Assembly: GCA_964492185.1 (NCBI GenBank)
Contig: CAZBJH010000008.1
Span: forward strand, 1-54,443
Reading direction: 5' to 3'
DNA length: 54,443 bases
Origin: JAFGSZ01 sp964492185
GTDB lineage: Bacteria; Bacteroidota; Bacteroidia; Bacteroidales; UBA10428
Every line of letters begins with the position of its first letter. Position 1 is the first letter of the stretch. This document shows positions 18,104 to 27,035 of this stretch, in pieces. The notes under the pieces are model-generated. The model worked only from the letters and a program-made list of their open reading frames with translations. It did not search any database and was not told the origin of the DNA. The position numbers were made by a program, and so were the translations under genes.

Positions 18104-18886
18104 ATGGAAAATATGAGAATGATATTCATAGGTGCCGGGAACGTGGCCTGGCATCTGGCTAAAGCATTTCACGAAAAAGGTATAACGATACAACAGGTTT
18201 ACAGTCGTACAGGAGATGCTGCAAAATCTCTTGCCATTAAGGTAGATGCGGACTATACAAATGATATTCAACAGGTAAATGAAACTGCCGACGTTGTTGT
18301 CTTTGCGGTCACAGACCATATTCTTAATTCTTTAGTTGAGGGATTACCACGTACAAATGCAATATTATTGCATACATCGGCAAGTATTGGCATTGATGTT
18401 TTTTCCGGGCGAACGGAAGAATACGGGGTATTGTATCCTTTCCAGACTTTTACCAGGGGCCGGGATATTGATATCAGGCATATACCTTTATGCCTTGAAA
18501 CAAATAGCAAAGATGCCCTGGATAAACTTATCCGAATTGCCGGCCTGCTTTCCGATAATATTCGTTTTTTAAATTTTGAACAAAGGAAATGGTTACATAT
18601 CAGTGGTGTTTTTGCCTGTAATTTTGCCAACCATATGTATAGACTGGCTGAGATTATTTTAAAAAAACAGGCATTGCCTTTTGATCTTCTTCATCCTTTG
18701 ATCAGGGAAACAGCAGAAAAAGCTCTTGGCATCGGCCCCCGTTTGGCACAAACAGGGCCGGCAGTCAGGAACAACCGGAATATTCTTGATGAGCATCTTA
18801 AATTACTGGATGATTTTCCGGAAATAAAACTATTATATGACGAAATTAGCGGGAATATTACGAAATTATCCGGAGATCATGCTTAA
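18104..18886 (+). CDS. Rossmann-like and DUF2520 domain protein
   Basis: A 260-residue NAD(P)-binding protein of the DUF2520 family. The N-terminal Rossmann domain has the nucleotide-binding loop IFIGAGNVAWHLAKAF (about residues 7-22) and VVVFAVTDHIL. The C-terminal helical DUF2520 domain follows from about residue 125. The fold resembles pyrroline-5-carboxylate reductase and prephenate dehydrogenase, but no substrate is established. It begins a co-directional block with a KdsC-like phosphatase, a UbiA prenyltransferase and Maf, an arrangement common in Bacteroidota. A second in-frame ATG at 18113 is an alternative start. Confidence 0.85.
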   Translation: MENMRMIFIGAGNVAWHLAKAFHEKGITIQQVYSRTGDAAKSLAIKVDADYTNDIQQVNETADVVVFAVTDHILNSLVEGLPRTNAILLHTSASIGIDVFSGRTEEYGVLYPFQTFTRGRDIDIRHIPLCLETNSKDALDKLIRIAGLLSDNIRFLNFEQRKWLHISGVFACNFANHMYRLAEIILKKQALPFDLLHPLIRETAEKALGIGPRLAQTGPAVRNNRNILDEHLKLLDDFPEIKLLYDEISGNITKLSGDHA

Positions 18887-18942
18887 GTCTTGAAAGGTAA
18901 ATCTTATTTTTGTATTTATTTTAAAACCCGGATTTATATAAT

Positions 18943-19464
18943 ATGACCAATTTAAAAGAAGACCTTCAGTATATCAGGGCATTTGTGTTCGATGTAGACG
19001 GGGTGTTTACAAACGGTGAGGTTATTCTTTATCCGGGTGGTGAGTTTTTACGGACCGTGAATATAAAGGATGGATATGCAGTTCAGTATTGTGTGAAAAA
19101 GGGTTACCCGGTGGCAATTGTAACAGGGGGCAATTCGGAAACGGTCCGGGAACGATTTACAAGACTGGGAGTAACCGATATTTATTTGAAATCAGACAAC
19201 AAAATAGATGATTATGAGGATTTTCTTCATAAATATGATCTGGAGCATAAAAATATCTTGTACATGGGCGATGACCTGCCCGATTATGAGATCATGAAGA
19301 AGGCGGGGTTTCCAACCTGCCCTGCCGATGCAGTTGAGGAGATAAGACAATTATCGGTTTATATTTCTGACAAAAAAGGGGGAGAGGGTTGTGTCCGGGA
19401 TGTTATTGAGCAGGTGTTGCGCCTCCATGGAAAGTGGATGAACGAAGAGGCATATAAATGGTAG
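18943..19464 (+). CDS. KdsC-like HAD-family phosphatase
   Basis: A 173-residue HAD superfamily IIIA phosphatase of the KDO-8-phosphate phosphatase type. Motif I is FDVDGV with nucleophile D17 and acid/base D19, motif II is the VTGGN segment, and motif IV is MGDDLPDYE. The family dephosphorylates KDO-8-phosphate in lipopolysaccharide core synthesis, though Bacteroidota have several paralogues and this copy is not next to other kds genes. A TATTTTTG box at 18905-18912 could be a -7 element. The gene overlaps the next by seven bases, implying translational coupling. Confidence 0.85.
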   Translation: MTNLKEDLQYIRAFVFDVDGVFTNGEVILYPGGEFLRTVNIKDGYAVQYCVKKGYPVAIVTGGNSETVRERFTRLGVTDIYLKSDNKIDDYEDFLHKYDLEHKNILYMGDDLPDYEIMKKAGFPTCPADAVEEIRQLSVYISDKKGGEGCVRDVIEQVLRLHGKWMNEEAYKW

Positions 19465-20429
19465 TAAAGCTTAAGCATATCGCCGCTTTTTTCAGGTTAT
19501 TAAGATATCCTAATCTTCTGATTATAGCGGCAACTCTATACCTTATCAGGTATTTCATTATTTTTCCCGTGCTTGAAGCTAACGGGTATACCCCCCAGCT
19601 AAGTGAAAAAAATTTTTTTCTGCTGACTATCACAACCATTCTGATTGCCGCGGCAGGATATGTGATAAATGACTATTTTGACAGAAAGACCGATATTATT
19701 AACCGGCCCGATAAAGTGATCATCGGAAAAATCATCAAAAGGCGTGCAGCTATTGGTATTCATATAATACTCAGCGGCATTGCTGTTTTACTGGGATTTT
19801 ACATTTCATACAGTATTGGGATGATATGGATGGGTATTATTTTTATATTGATCACCGGTATTCTTTGGTTTTATTCTACTACGTACAAACGGCAGGTGTT
19901 CATTGGTAATCTGGTGGTTGCATTGTTGACTGCCCTGGTTCCCTTAATGGCCTTGTTATTTGAGTATCCTTTGCTGAACAGGGTGTATGGAAGTATTTCA
20001 CAGGATATGGGAAGTAATTTCAATTATTTGGCTGCCTGGGTTTTTGGATTTGCTGCTTTTGCTTTTCTCACCAATCTGTCAAGAGAAATTGTTAAGGATA
20101 TCGAGGATTATGAGGGTGACCGAATATTCGGGCGTGAAACGCTTCCCCTGGTGATAGGAATAAAAGCAACGAGAGGATTGGTAATAGGACTGGAAACGAT
20201 CATTATTCTGACCCTGGTTTATGTGTATTTCTTTTTTCTTTCAGATGCGATAACTCTGATTTATTTTTTAACAGCAATTATCGGCCCTTCGCTGGTCATT
20301 ATCGGGATAGTATCGCGTGCAAGGAATAAAGCGGATTACCACAAAGCTAGTAACTGGATCAAGATCACCATGCTTACAGGATTATTGTATGCATTGCTGG
20401 CAAATTATATCATTCAGGTAAAGTTTTAA
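19458..20429 (+). CDS. UbiA-family prenyltransferase, geranylgeranylglycerol-phosphate type
   Basis: A 323-residue integral membrane protein with about eight or nine hydrophobic helices and both UbiA aspartate motifs: NDYFDRKTD (residues 71-79) and DIEDYEGD (214-221). These bind the prenyl diphosphate through magnesium. Its closest recognisable group is the geranylgeranylglycerol-phosphate geranylgeranyltransferase-like branch present in Bacteroidota, related to the archaeal ether-lipid enzyme. The true acceptor in bacteria is uncertain, and menaquinone-type MenA activity is a less likely alternative. It overlaps the KdsC-like gene and is five bases from maf. Confidence 0.85.
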   Translation: MVVKLKHIAAFFRLLRYPNLLIIAATLYLIRYFIIFPVLEANGYTPQLSEKNFFLLTITTILIAAAGYVINDYFDRKTDIINRPDKVIIGKIIKRRAAIGIHIILSGIAVLLGFYISYSIGMIWMGIIFILITGILWFYSTTYKRQVFIGNLVVALLTALVPLMALLFEYPLLNRVYGSISQDMGSNFNYLAAWVFGFAAFAFLTNLSREIVKDIEDYEGDRIFGRETLPLVIGIKATRGLVIGLETIIILTLVYVYFFFLSDAITLIYFLTAIIGPSLVIIGIVSRARNKADYHKASNWIKITMLTGLLYALLANYIIQVKF

Positions 20430-20434
20430 AATTC

Positions 20435-21034
20435 ATGCTTACCAAGAAGCTGAAGGATTACACTGTTATATTGGCTTCCGGGTCACCGCGAAGGCATTTT
20501 TTACTTGGGGAGACCGGACTTGAGTTTGAGATTGCGTATCTTGATTCACATAAGGAAGAATATCCCCCGGATATACCTTATAAAGAGATTCCTGTATATC
20601 TGGCCAGGGAGAAAGCCAAAGCATACAGCGAAAATACGGGAGAAAAAGTTATTCTTATTACTGCTGATACCATTGTTTGGTTAAAGGGTGAAATTATTGG
20701 TAAACCCGGGGATTATCAGGAAGCTGTAAATATGTTAAGAAAATTATCAGGCAAAAAACATGAAGTACTTACCGGTGTATGTATCAGCAGTAAGAAAAAA
20801 GAAAAGGTTTTTTGCAGTAAAACAGAGGTTTTTTTTCGCACGCTGACTGCTGATGAAATAAATTACTATATTGAGCATTATAAACCCTTTGATAAGGCCG
20901 GTGCTTATGGTATACAGGAATGGATAGGATATGTGGGGATTGAAAAAATAGTGGGTTCTTATTATAATGTTATGGGTTTGCCTGTTCAGCAGCTTTATCA
21001 TGAACTTGAGGAGTTCGTTGGCAGTAAACGGTAA
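20435..21034 (+). CDS. Maf family nucleotide pyrophosphatase
   Basis: A 199-residue Maf/Ham1-fold enzyme that hydrolyses non-canonical or modified nucleoside triphosphates (dTTP/UTP and modified-base substrates in characterised members). The diagnostic N-terminal ASGSPRR motif (residues 14-20), LITADTIVW, the IIGKPGD segment and GAYGIQEW are all present. The spacing of the motifs matches the YhdE (dTTP/UTP) subgroup better than YceF, but that assignment is tentative. It is the last gene of the DUF2520-HAD-UbiA-Maf block. Confidence 0.92.
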   Translation: MLTKKLKDYTVILASGSPRRHFLLGETGLEFEIAYLDSHKEEYPPDIPYKEIPVYLAREKAKAYSENTGEKVILITADTIVWLKGEIIGKPGDYQEAVNMLRKLSGKKHEVLTGVCISSKKKEKVFCSKTEVFFRTLTADEINYYIEHYKPFDKAGAYGIQEWIGYVGIEKIVGSYYNVMGLPVQQLYHELEEFVGSKR

Positions 21035-21183
21035 ACAGTATCCGGCGAGATCATGGTTCCGAACAAAAAATGATTAAGGAATATCCGGATAATTCATATT
21101 TTTGCCGGAACAAATCCAATACCGTGATTGGGATAGAGGAGGATCATTCATAATAGTAATAATTGTAAAAAACAAGTTATATT

Positions 21184-22242
21184 ATGGATCAGCATATTTA
21201 CGTCCGTGTTAATGGAAGAGGCAATGCCTGGCCGGTTTTCCTGGGTAGTGATCATCCTTTTTATAACAACAGGTCCTCAGATGATCTTTCCAATGCTTCA
21301 TTTTCAATAATCAATTCATGCAGTACTGATATTACCCGGGATAATGTAAAATGGGAAGTTGTTGTTGATGCAGGCCATCATACGGTCCCCTTTTTAATAA
21401 AAAACCTGAATCGCTTACCTGAAGCAATTGTTCTCACTCATCCGCATATGGATCATTCGCTGGGTCTTGACTGGATTGCACAGAGTTATTCCCGTTTAAA
21501 TAATAATCAGCGATTTCCGGTGTATGCAACAAAACCCTGCTTTGATTTTGTTATTCAATCTTATCCGCATCTTAAGAATATAATTGACTATCATGAGCTG
21601 AAACCTGGAGTGACAACAATGATTAACCGGGCAGAAGGTTTACAGCTTACTCAATTTCCTGTTTTTCATGGTGAAAGCGGGTACGGTGCATCCATGTTGC
21701 TTTTTGAGGTTGCTGTTGGCCAGGGAAAGTATTCCCGGATATTATTTACGGGAGATATGCTCAGTCCGCTTTTGCGTAAGGCGGATTATAAAAAAATAGC
21801 AAATTCAGATATTGTTTTTTGTGATTGTAATAACCGTTTCCCGTATCCTGGCTGTAATCATGAGAGTTTTAGCATTACTGATCCTTCAACAAACAAAATA
21901 AGCAGACGGCTTGTATCCTGGCGTGAACGAATGAAAATTTCACATTTACTGGCGCCTCATCTTGTGGCCGGCTATGATAAAGATATTCATGCTTTTTTTG
22001 ATGAGTTTATTAACGACTATACTATCCTGCAGGATATTCCCTGCTCTGTGATGGAATTTGTTAAACTGGCGTCCCTTAAAAATATTTGTTTGATTCATTA
22101 TAGTGGTTTGGAAGACATGAAATACTATAGTCAGGATATTCTTGATGAAAAGGGGCTCGGGAAATGGGCTAATGAACAGATGAACAAATTATCCGGTTTT
22201 AGGGTGAATGTTCCAAAGACGGGAGAGTTAAAAGCAATATGA
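21184..22242 (+). CDS. Metallo-beta-lactamase fold hydrolase
   Basis: A 352-residue cytoplasmic protein with the metal-binding signature THPHMDH (H86, H88, D90, H91), a second histidine at H162 (FHGESG), and the bridging aspartate D191 in FTGDML. These are the ligands of a di-metal MBL active site. It resembles the RNase Z/PhnP-like group of phosphodiesterases in size and motif spacing, but the substrate cannot be assigned. It stands apart from the Maf gene by 149 bases. A TATTTTTG box at 21097-21104 could serve as a -7 element, though I see no TTG at the right distance. Confidence 0.8.
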   Translation: MDQHIYVRVNGRGNAWPVFLGSDHPFYNNRSSDDLSNASFSIINSCSTDITRDNVKWEVVVDAGHHTVPFLIKNLNRLPEAIVLTHPHMDHSLGLDWIAQSYSRLNNNQRFPVYATKPCFDFVIQSYPHLKNIIDYHELKPGVTTMINRAEGLQLTQFPVFHGESGYGASMLLFEVAVGQGKYSRILFTGDMLSPLLRKADYKKIANSDIVFCDCNNRFPYPGCNHESFSITDPSTNKISRRLVSWRERMKISHLLAPHLVAGYDKDIHAFFDEFINDYTILQDIPCSVMEFVKLASLKNICLIHYSGLEDMKYYSQDILDEKGLGKWANEQMNKLSGFRVNVPKTGELKAI

Positions 22243-22520
22243 ACATTAGTATTTTTTGGAGTACCTTTGCTTTAATAATTAACTTGTATTATTCATTCGT
22301 TTAAAATTTTGTAATTATTTGAAAAAATAATAATTAAAAATTTGATAACGAATGTAACCGCTTCGCTCTCGCATAATTTTTTTTAAACATATTCTTTTGT
22401 GATATTTATGCTTAAAAAATATTATGCTCGTTTCACTTGTAAGGTTTTTGGCAGATTCTGGGCGTCGATAGTTAACGTGAGAATAATGCAGGCTGAATGT
22501 CTTATTATTAAAGAATTTGT
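22243..22520. other. Gene-free stretch before repeat copy A
   Basis: This AT-rich gap follows the MBL gene. It contains GCATAAT near 22372 and its inverse ATTATGC near 22419, and a GC-richer patch CCGCTTCGCTCTCGC at 22360-22374. I see no family-like open frame. Confidence 0.4.
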
Positions 22521-22676
22521 CTATAGAGTTGACAAAATGTTTAATTGGTCATGTGTCTGTTCAGAAAGTTTCATTTGTAAGGCTCGCGTAGTCTGAAAAC
22601 GCGGAGTTTACCTGTTGTAAATGAGCAATTTTCGGACAAGTGTAACGCGGCAAATGGGACTTTATGGACAGACACT
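22521..22676 (-). repeat. Inverted copy A of a 156-base repeat containing a palindromic MITE-like unit
   Basis: The reverse complement aligns to 37822-37977 over 156 bases without gaps, with 14 differences by eye (about 91% identity). Within it, 22553-22675 is bounded by terminal inverted repeats: GTGTCTGTTCAGAAAGT at one end, matching inverted GTGTCTGTCCATAAAGT at the other. Internal arms (GTCCGAAAA with TTTTC-GAC) make nearly the whole unit foldable. It encodes no transposase. It ends six bases before the first possible nikR ATG, so it supplies the immediate upstream region of nikR. Confidence 0.8.
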
Positions 22677-22690
22677 AATTAATGTTTTTT

Positions 22691-23092
22691 ATGTCTGTAA
22701 TTAGGTTCGGTGTATCACTGGAAGAGGAATTGCTTGATGAACTGGATACTTATGTAAAGGATAATAAGTTTCCAAACCGTTCACAGGCAATAAGATACTT
22801 AATTGAAAAAAACATTGTTGAAAAAAAATGGTTATGCAATAATGAAGTCGCCGGTGCAATAGTAATTGTCTACGATCATCATAAGCACGACATCTCCAAT
22901 AAGTCTAATGATATCCAGCATGGTTACAGTGATATTGTACTGTCAACACAACACGTGCATTTAAATAATGACCTGTGCCTGGAAACAATAGCTGTAAAAG
23001 GTAAGGCTAAGGAGCTTACCGGGCTTGCGGAAAAGATCATCGCGCTTAAGGGGATTAAACATGGTAAGTTGGTTATGAGCCGGGCTGACTGA
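22691..23092 (+). CDS. nikR: Nickel-responsive regulator NikR
   Basis: NikR is a ribbon-helix-helix repressor that binds DNA when loaded with nickel and controls nickel uptake. The product starts SVIRFGVSLEEELLDELD, the ribbon-helix-helix domain. Its C-terminal ACT-like domain keeps all four square-planar nickel ligands with exactly the E. coli spacing (H76, H87, H89, C95 there): three histidines in QHGYS and QHVHL, and the cysteine in NDLCLE. I chose the ATG at 22691 because homologues begin at MSVIRFG; an in-frame ATG at 22682 would add three residues. No nickel transporter gene lies next to it, and the repeat copy A directly abuts its start. Confidence 0.92.
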   Translation: MSVIRFGVSLEEELLDELDTYVKDNKFPNRSQAIRYLIEKNIVEKKWLCNNEVAGAIVIVYDHHKHDISNKSNDIQHGYSDIVLSTQHVHLNNDLCLETIAVKGKAKELTGLAEKIIALKGIKHGKLVMSRAD

Positions 23093-23108
23093 TTTATTTG
23101 TGTAGTGT

Positions 23109-23606
23109 TTAATGTTTAATACGCTCGTAAACATAGAAAGTATAATCATACGCGTGATTCGCATCTCCTGAATACCGCTTTTCCGAGATAACTTCCCATT
23201 TATCCGGATCAATCTTCGGAAAGTAAACATCACCCTTAATAACGGCGTGTATCCGGGTAAGATAGATTCGATCGGTCAATGATAATGATATTTCATATAT
23301 TTTTCCACCGCCGATAATGAAGACTTCATCTTCATTGGATTTTTCCGGTATAGAAAGTGCTTCATCAAGGGAATGTGCCACAATGGCATCATCAAGTGAA
23401 TAATTCTTTTCCCGGGTAATAACGATATTTGTTCTCCCTGGCAGTGCATTGCCTTCCGACTCATAATTTTTCCTGCCGGTGATCACATAATGCCCCATTG
23501 TAACACGTTTAAAGTATTCCATGTCATTTGGCATATGCCATGGTAAGCTGTTATTTTTCCCGATAACATTATTCTCTGAAGCAGCAACAATCTGAGATAT
23601 GACCAT
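23109..23606 (-). CDS. folA: Dihydrofolate reductase
   Basis: This enzyme reduces dihydrofolate to tetrahydrofolate with NADPH. The 165-residue product has the canonical N-terminus IVAASENNVIGKNNSLPWHMPND with the catalytic acid D28, the FKRVTMGH helix, the TGRKNYES NADPH-binding segment, and IIGGGKIYE near residue 98. Length is typical for chromosomal FolA. It converges on nikR with a 16-base gap. The usual partner thyA is not in the window. Confidence 0.95.
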   Translation of the reverse strand: MVISQIVAASENNVIGKNNSLPWHMPNDMEYFKRVTMGHYVITGRKNYESEGNALPGRTNIVITREKNYSLDDAIVAHSLDEALSIPEKSNEDEVFIIGGGKIYEISLSLTDRIYLTRIHAVIKGDVYFPKIDPDKWEVISEKRYSGDANHAYDYTFYVYERIKH

Positions 23607-23775
23607 GTTTATTTTATTTTTTGTATTAGTAACAATAATGCGGATAATGAGTTCATAATTCTTACTTATATAATAAAAATGACCAATTATTGATAATTGG
23701 GGATTGCTTTTTTAATCTAAAAATTGTTAATATTGTTTAACTTGCTTTGATTTATTCATTCTAATCACTTATAAT

Positions 23776-26061
23776 ATGAAATCTACCATCTCTTACATTT
23801 TATTATTGTTTTTTATTTCCTTACTGTTAATGCAATGCAGACCCTCTTCTGACAGGAAAAGTGAAATTGATCCCCTGGAAAGAAAGATTGATAGCGTTTT
23901 AGCCCGGATGGGTCTTGAAGAAAAGATCGGTCAGACTGCTCAGAGGCGCGTATTAAGCCTTGAAAATGATCTGATTATCGAGGAGACAAGGGAAGCTGTA
24001 AGAAAAGGAGAAGTAGGCTCCTTTCTCAATGTTATGAACACAGACATGATGGATGAACTACAGCGTATAGCCGTTGAGGAAAGTCATTCCGGTGTTCCGC
24101 TTTTATTTGGACGTGATGTGATCCACGGTTTCAGGACTGTTTTCCCAATTCCACTCGGTTTGGCGGCCACATGGGATCCGGGACTGGTTGAGGAAAGTGC
24201 AGCAATTGCCGCGCAAGAGGCTACTACCAACGGTATTCGCTGGACTTTTGCTCCAATGATTGATATCAGCCGTGATGCGCGTTGGGGCAGGATAGCCGAA
24301 TCTCCCGGGGAGGATCCTTACCTGGCTTCGCTTATGGCAGGTGCATATGTAAAGGGTTTTCAGGGAGAAAACCTTTCATCGCGGACAAGTATAGCAGCAT
24401 GTGCCAAGCATTATGCAGGCTACGGTGCTGCTGAGGGTGGAAGGGATTATAATTCCGCGATTATCTACGAACAATTGCTGCGCGATATATACCTGGCGCC
24501 ATTTAAAGCAGCCAAAGATGCAGGCGTATCAACTTTTATGATATCTTTTAATGACCTTAACGGAGTACCAGCCTCAGGAAACAGGTTATTGCTTAAAACT
24601 ATTTTGCGTGATGAATGGGATTTTGACGGTTTCGTGGTCAGTGACTGGGAATCCATCACGGAGATGATCGATCATGGTTTCTGTACTGATGAAAGAGATG
24701 CAGCCGATAAGGCCGCCAATGCAGGAGTTGATATGGAAATGGTTGGCCGTTCATATGAAAACCATCTGGGTGAACTGATACAGGAAGGCAGGTTTAGTGA
24801 ATCACAGCTTGATAATATGGTACGTAATATTTTACGGATCAAGTTCAGGCTTGGATTATTTGAAAACCCATATGTTGACCGTAGCCGTGATAAGGTGGTC
24901 TTATCAGATACACATCTGGCTACTGCCCGTAAGTCAGCCATTCAGAGCCTGGTTTTGCTAAAGAATAAAAATAATCTGCTCCCCCTGTCCGACGGATTGA
25001 AAAAGGTTGCTGTTATTGGCCCTATGGCTGACGCGCCATACGAACAGCTTGGCACATGGAGTTTTGATGGAGACCGGAAAGATACGAGGACACCCTTACA
25101 TGCTATACGTGAGCATTTGGGTAAAGAAAAAGTTTTGTATACCCCGGGGCTGGCATTTAGCCGCGATCGGTCAATGGTTGGATACTCACAAGCGGTAAGT
25201 GTGGCAAAGCAGGCTGATGTTATTTTATTTTTTGGTGGTGAGGAAGCTATTCTTTCAGGAGAAGCACACAGTCGTGCCGATATTAGTCTGCCCGGTGTCC
25301 AGGAAGATTTGATCAGGGAATTAAAAAAGACGGGGACACCTGTTGTAACGGTGATAATGGCAGGCAGGCCGATCACGGTAAATGATATTATCGATGACAT
25401 TGATGCACTGATGATGGCCTGGCATCCCGGAACCATGGGCGGACCGGCTATTGCGGATGTGCTTTTTGGCGAAGCTGAACCCGGCGGGCGGTTGCCGGTA
25501 ACATGGCCCTGTGTTGTCGGACAAATACCCATATATTATAATCACCCTAATACCGGTCGCCCGCCTCTGAATGAAACATTTATTCCAATAGAAGAAATAC
25601 CTATAGGAGTAGGACAAAGTTCGCTCGGGAATACCTCCCATTACCTCGACGCGGGATACCTTCCCCATTTCCCTTTTGGTTATGGATTGACCTATACGAC
25701 ATTTGATTACAGGAATCTAAAATTGTCGGATACACTGATAACACTGAAAGATACTCTCAGGGTATCCGTTACTGTCAGCAATACAGGATCGAGAGAAGGA
25801 ACGGAGGTTGTTCAGCTTTATGTACGTGATCATGTTGGTGATATTGTACGGCCGGTAAGGGAACTGAAAGGCTTTCAACGGGTATTTCTGCAGCCCGGTG
25901 AGAAAAAAAAGATCTGCTTTGTTTTGCATACGGATGATCTGGCGTTTCATAATCAGGATATGGAGCATGTGACCGAACCGGGGATCTTTAGCGTATGGAC
26001 AGGCCGGAATGCTCATGAAGGGCTGGAAGGGAGTTTTACAATTGATAATGATATAAAGTAA
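23776..26061 (+). CDS. GH3 beta-glucosidase/beta-xylosidase lipoprotein (BglX-like)
   Basis: A 761-residue glycoside hydrolase family 3 enzyme that removes beta-linked glucose or xylose from oligosaccharide non-reducing ends. A lipoprotein signal peptide ends in LLLMQC with the lipidated cysteine at C21, so it is anchored at a membrane, probably periplasmic. The (beta/alpha)8 domain contains KHYAGYGAAEGGRDYN and the nucleophile D290 in VVSDWES. The alpha/beta sandwich and C-terminal fibronectin III-like domain (from about residue 650) complete the BglX layout. It opens the plus-strand carbohydrate-degradation region, diverging from folA. Confidence 0.92.
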   Translation: MKSTISYILLLFFISLLLMQCRPSSDRKSEIDPLERKIDSVLARMGLEEKIGQTAQRRVLSLENDLIIEETREAVRKGEVGSFLNVMNTDMMDELQRIAVEESHSGVPLLFGRDVIHGFRTVFPIPLGLAATWDPGLVEESAAIAAQEATTNGIRWTFAPMIDISRDARWGRIAESPGEDPYLASLMAGAYVKGFQGENLSSRTSIAACAKHYAGYGAAEGGRDYNSAIIYEQLLRDIYLAPFKAAKDAGVSTFMISFNDLNGVPASGNRLLLKTILRDEWDFDGFVVSDWESITEMIDHGFCTDERDAADKAANAGVDMEMVGRSYENHLGELIQEGRFSESQLDNMVRNILRIKFRLGLFENPYVDRSRDKVVLSDTHLATARKSAIQSLVLLKNKNNLLPLSDGLKKVAVIGPMADAPYEQLGTWSFDGDRKDTRTPLHAIREHLGKEKVLYTPGLAFSRDRSMVGYSQAVSVAKQADVILFFGGEEAILSGEAHSRADISLPGVQEDLIRELKKTGTPVVTVIMAGRPITVNDIIDDIDALMMAWHPGTMGGPAIADVLFGEAEPGGRLPVTWPCVVGQIPIYYNHPNTGRPPLNETFIPIEEIPIGVGQSSLGNTSHYLDAGYLPHFPFGYGLTYTTFDYRNLKLSDTLITLKDTLRVSVTVSNTGSREGTEVVQLYVRDHVGDIVRPVRELKGFQRVFLQPGEKKKICFVLHTDDLAFHNQDMEHVTEPGIFSVWTGRNAHEGLEGSFTIDNDIK

Positions 26062-26089
26062 TTTTATTAGTGATATTGATGTTAAAATT

Positions 26090-26420
26090 TATTATTATGT
26101 ATTTCAAAAACCGGTCAGTGATCTTTGGGAAAGGTGTGATACTCTATGGCAGGCGCGAGCGGGGGCTTGCCAACACGGCTATTGCCCTGAAAAATTACCT
26201 GTAATACGCGACCTGACCATGCGCCGGTGTGGTCCTTTTGCGATACTTTCTACAGGGGGTGGACAATATGTTGATCGATAATTTAACGATCGACACTAAG
26301 TGCGATGTCATTAACATTGATTGTTGTAAAAATGATACGATCTCTAATTGCAGGCTTAACACACCGAACAATGATGCCATTGTGCTTAAAAGCTCTTATG
26401 ACTGCTTCTATCAATCTTAA
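26090..26420 (+). pseudogene. GH28 (polygalacturonase-like) remnant
   Basis: This is the degraded middle of a family 28 pectinase-type gene. Translated pieces show FGKGVILYG, then after a stop and frame change RDLTMRRCGPFAILSTG, then DNMLIDNLTIDTKCDVINIDCC with NTPNNDAIVLKSS. These match the parallel-beta-helix repeats and DD active-site region of GH28 enzymes. At least one frameshift lies near 26255-26262, internal stops occur near 26200, and both ends are missing. It follows the GH3 gene and is bordered downstream by transposon debris. Confidence 0.75.
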
Positions 26421-26697
26421 TATTTGTTTTAAAATAGGCTGTCCGACAAAATGAATTTCTTTATCTTTGATCATGTTGTATTATGTTTTGACAAAAAACA
26501 AAAATACAACATAGGGCGAAACCTTCCCGGGAGTAGACCCTTTACTTTAAATAAAAATTATTTTTTAGTCGAACACTGGTGATAAATAAACATTTCCCTA
26601 ATGATAGATGTTTTATGGTATTTGGAAATTATAATTTAATCCAACATAGATATAAATCCACCTTCTTTGAATGTGGTCATATTATTATTAGTTTTGC
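26421..26697. other. Non-coding debris between GH28 and IS200 remnants
   Basis: A nine-base perfect inverted repeat (ATGTTGTAT at 26473-26481 with ATACAACAT at 26504-26512) could form a hairpin. AGGCTGTCCGACAAAATGA at 26435-26453 looks like a transposon end but has no partner I can find. No gene is visible. Confidence 0.4.
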
Positions 26698-26919
26698 ATG
26701 AACAAATATAAGAAGATATCACATGTAATTTATTATCATGTATATCATATTGTATGGGAACCAAAATACAGGTATAAGATACTGGAAGTAGGATAAAGGA
26801 ATATATAGATGAAACAATCAGGGGACTATATGAATTGAAAAAAATCGAAATATTGGAGACGAACATACAGAGCGATCATGTTCATATGGTTGTATCAATA
26901 GAGCCAAAGATGTCAATGG
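26698..26919 (+). pseudogene. IS200/IS605-type TnpA (Y1 transposase) remnant
   Basis: The N-terminal half of an IS200-family transposase. From the ATG at 26698 the frame reads NKYKKISHVIYYHVYHIVW then PKYRYKILE, a typical TnpA beginning. It meets a stop near 26794. The sequence continues in another frame as KEYID-TIRGLYELKKIEILE, then NIQSDHVHMVVSIEPKMSM, which carries the HVH metal-binding pair (HUH motif). The catalytic tyrosine helix is absent. The reading frame runs on into unrelated sequence. Confidence 0.8.
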
Positions 26920-27035
26920 CGAGGCTTGGCCATATTAAAAAGGGCGACATTGAAAAAGCCATAGGGTCACGTGTTTCAAGTCAAACCATATTGTGTAGCG
27001 ATAGCCATGTTAGCTATAAAGGTTTTGCAAAAGAA
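26920..27035 (+). pseudogene. DDE transposase fragment (IS1595/ISXO2-like)
   Basis: About 38 residues starting RLGHIKKGDIEKAIGSRV and ending CSDSHVSYKGFA resemble the catalytic-core region of ISXO2-like transposases, where an aspartate sits in the (C/T)(T/S)DSHxSYKxFA motif. It is fused in frame to the IS200 piece upstream and to the esterase piece downstream. No ends or flanking duplications could be identified. Confidence 0.6.

Noticed and set aside
22399..22596. 65-codon frame upstream of nikR
   Set aside because: About a third of it lies inside the repeat copy, and it has no protein-like conservation signal.
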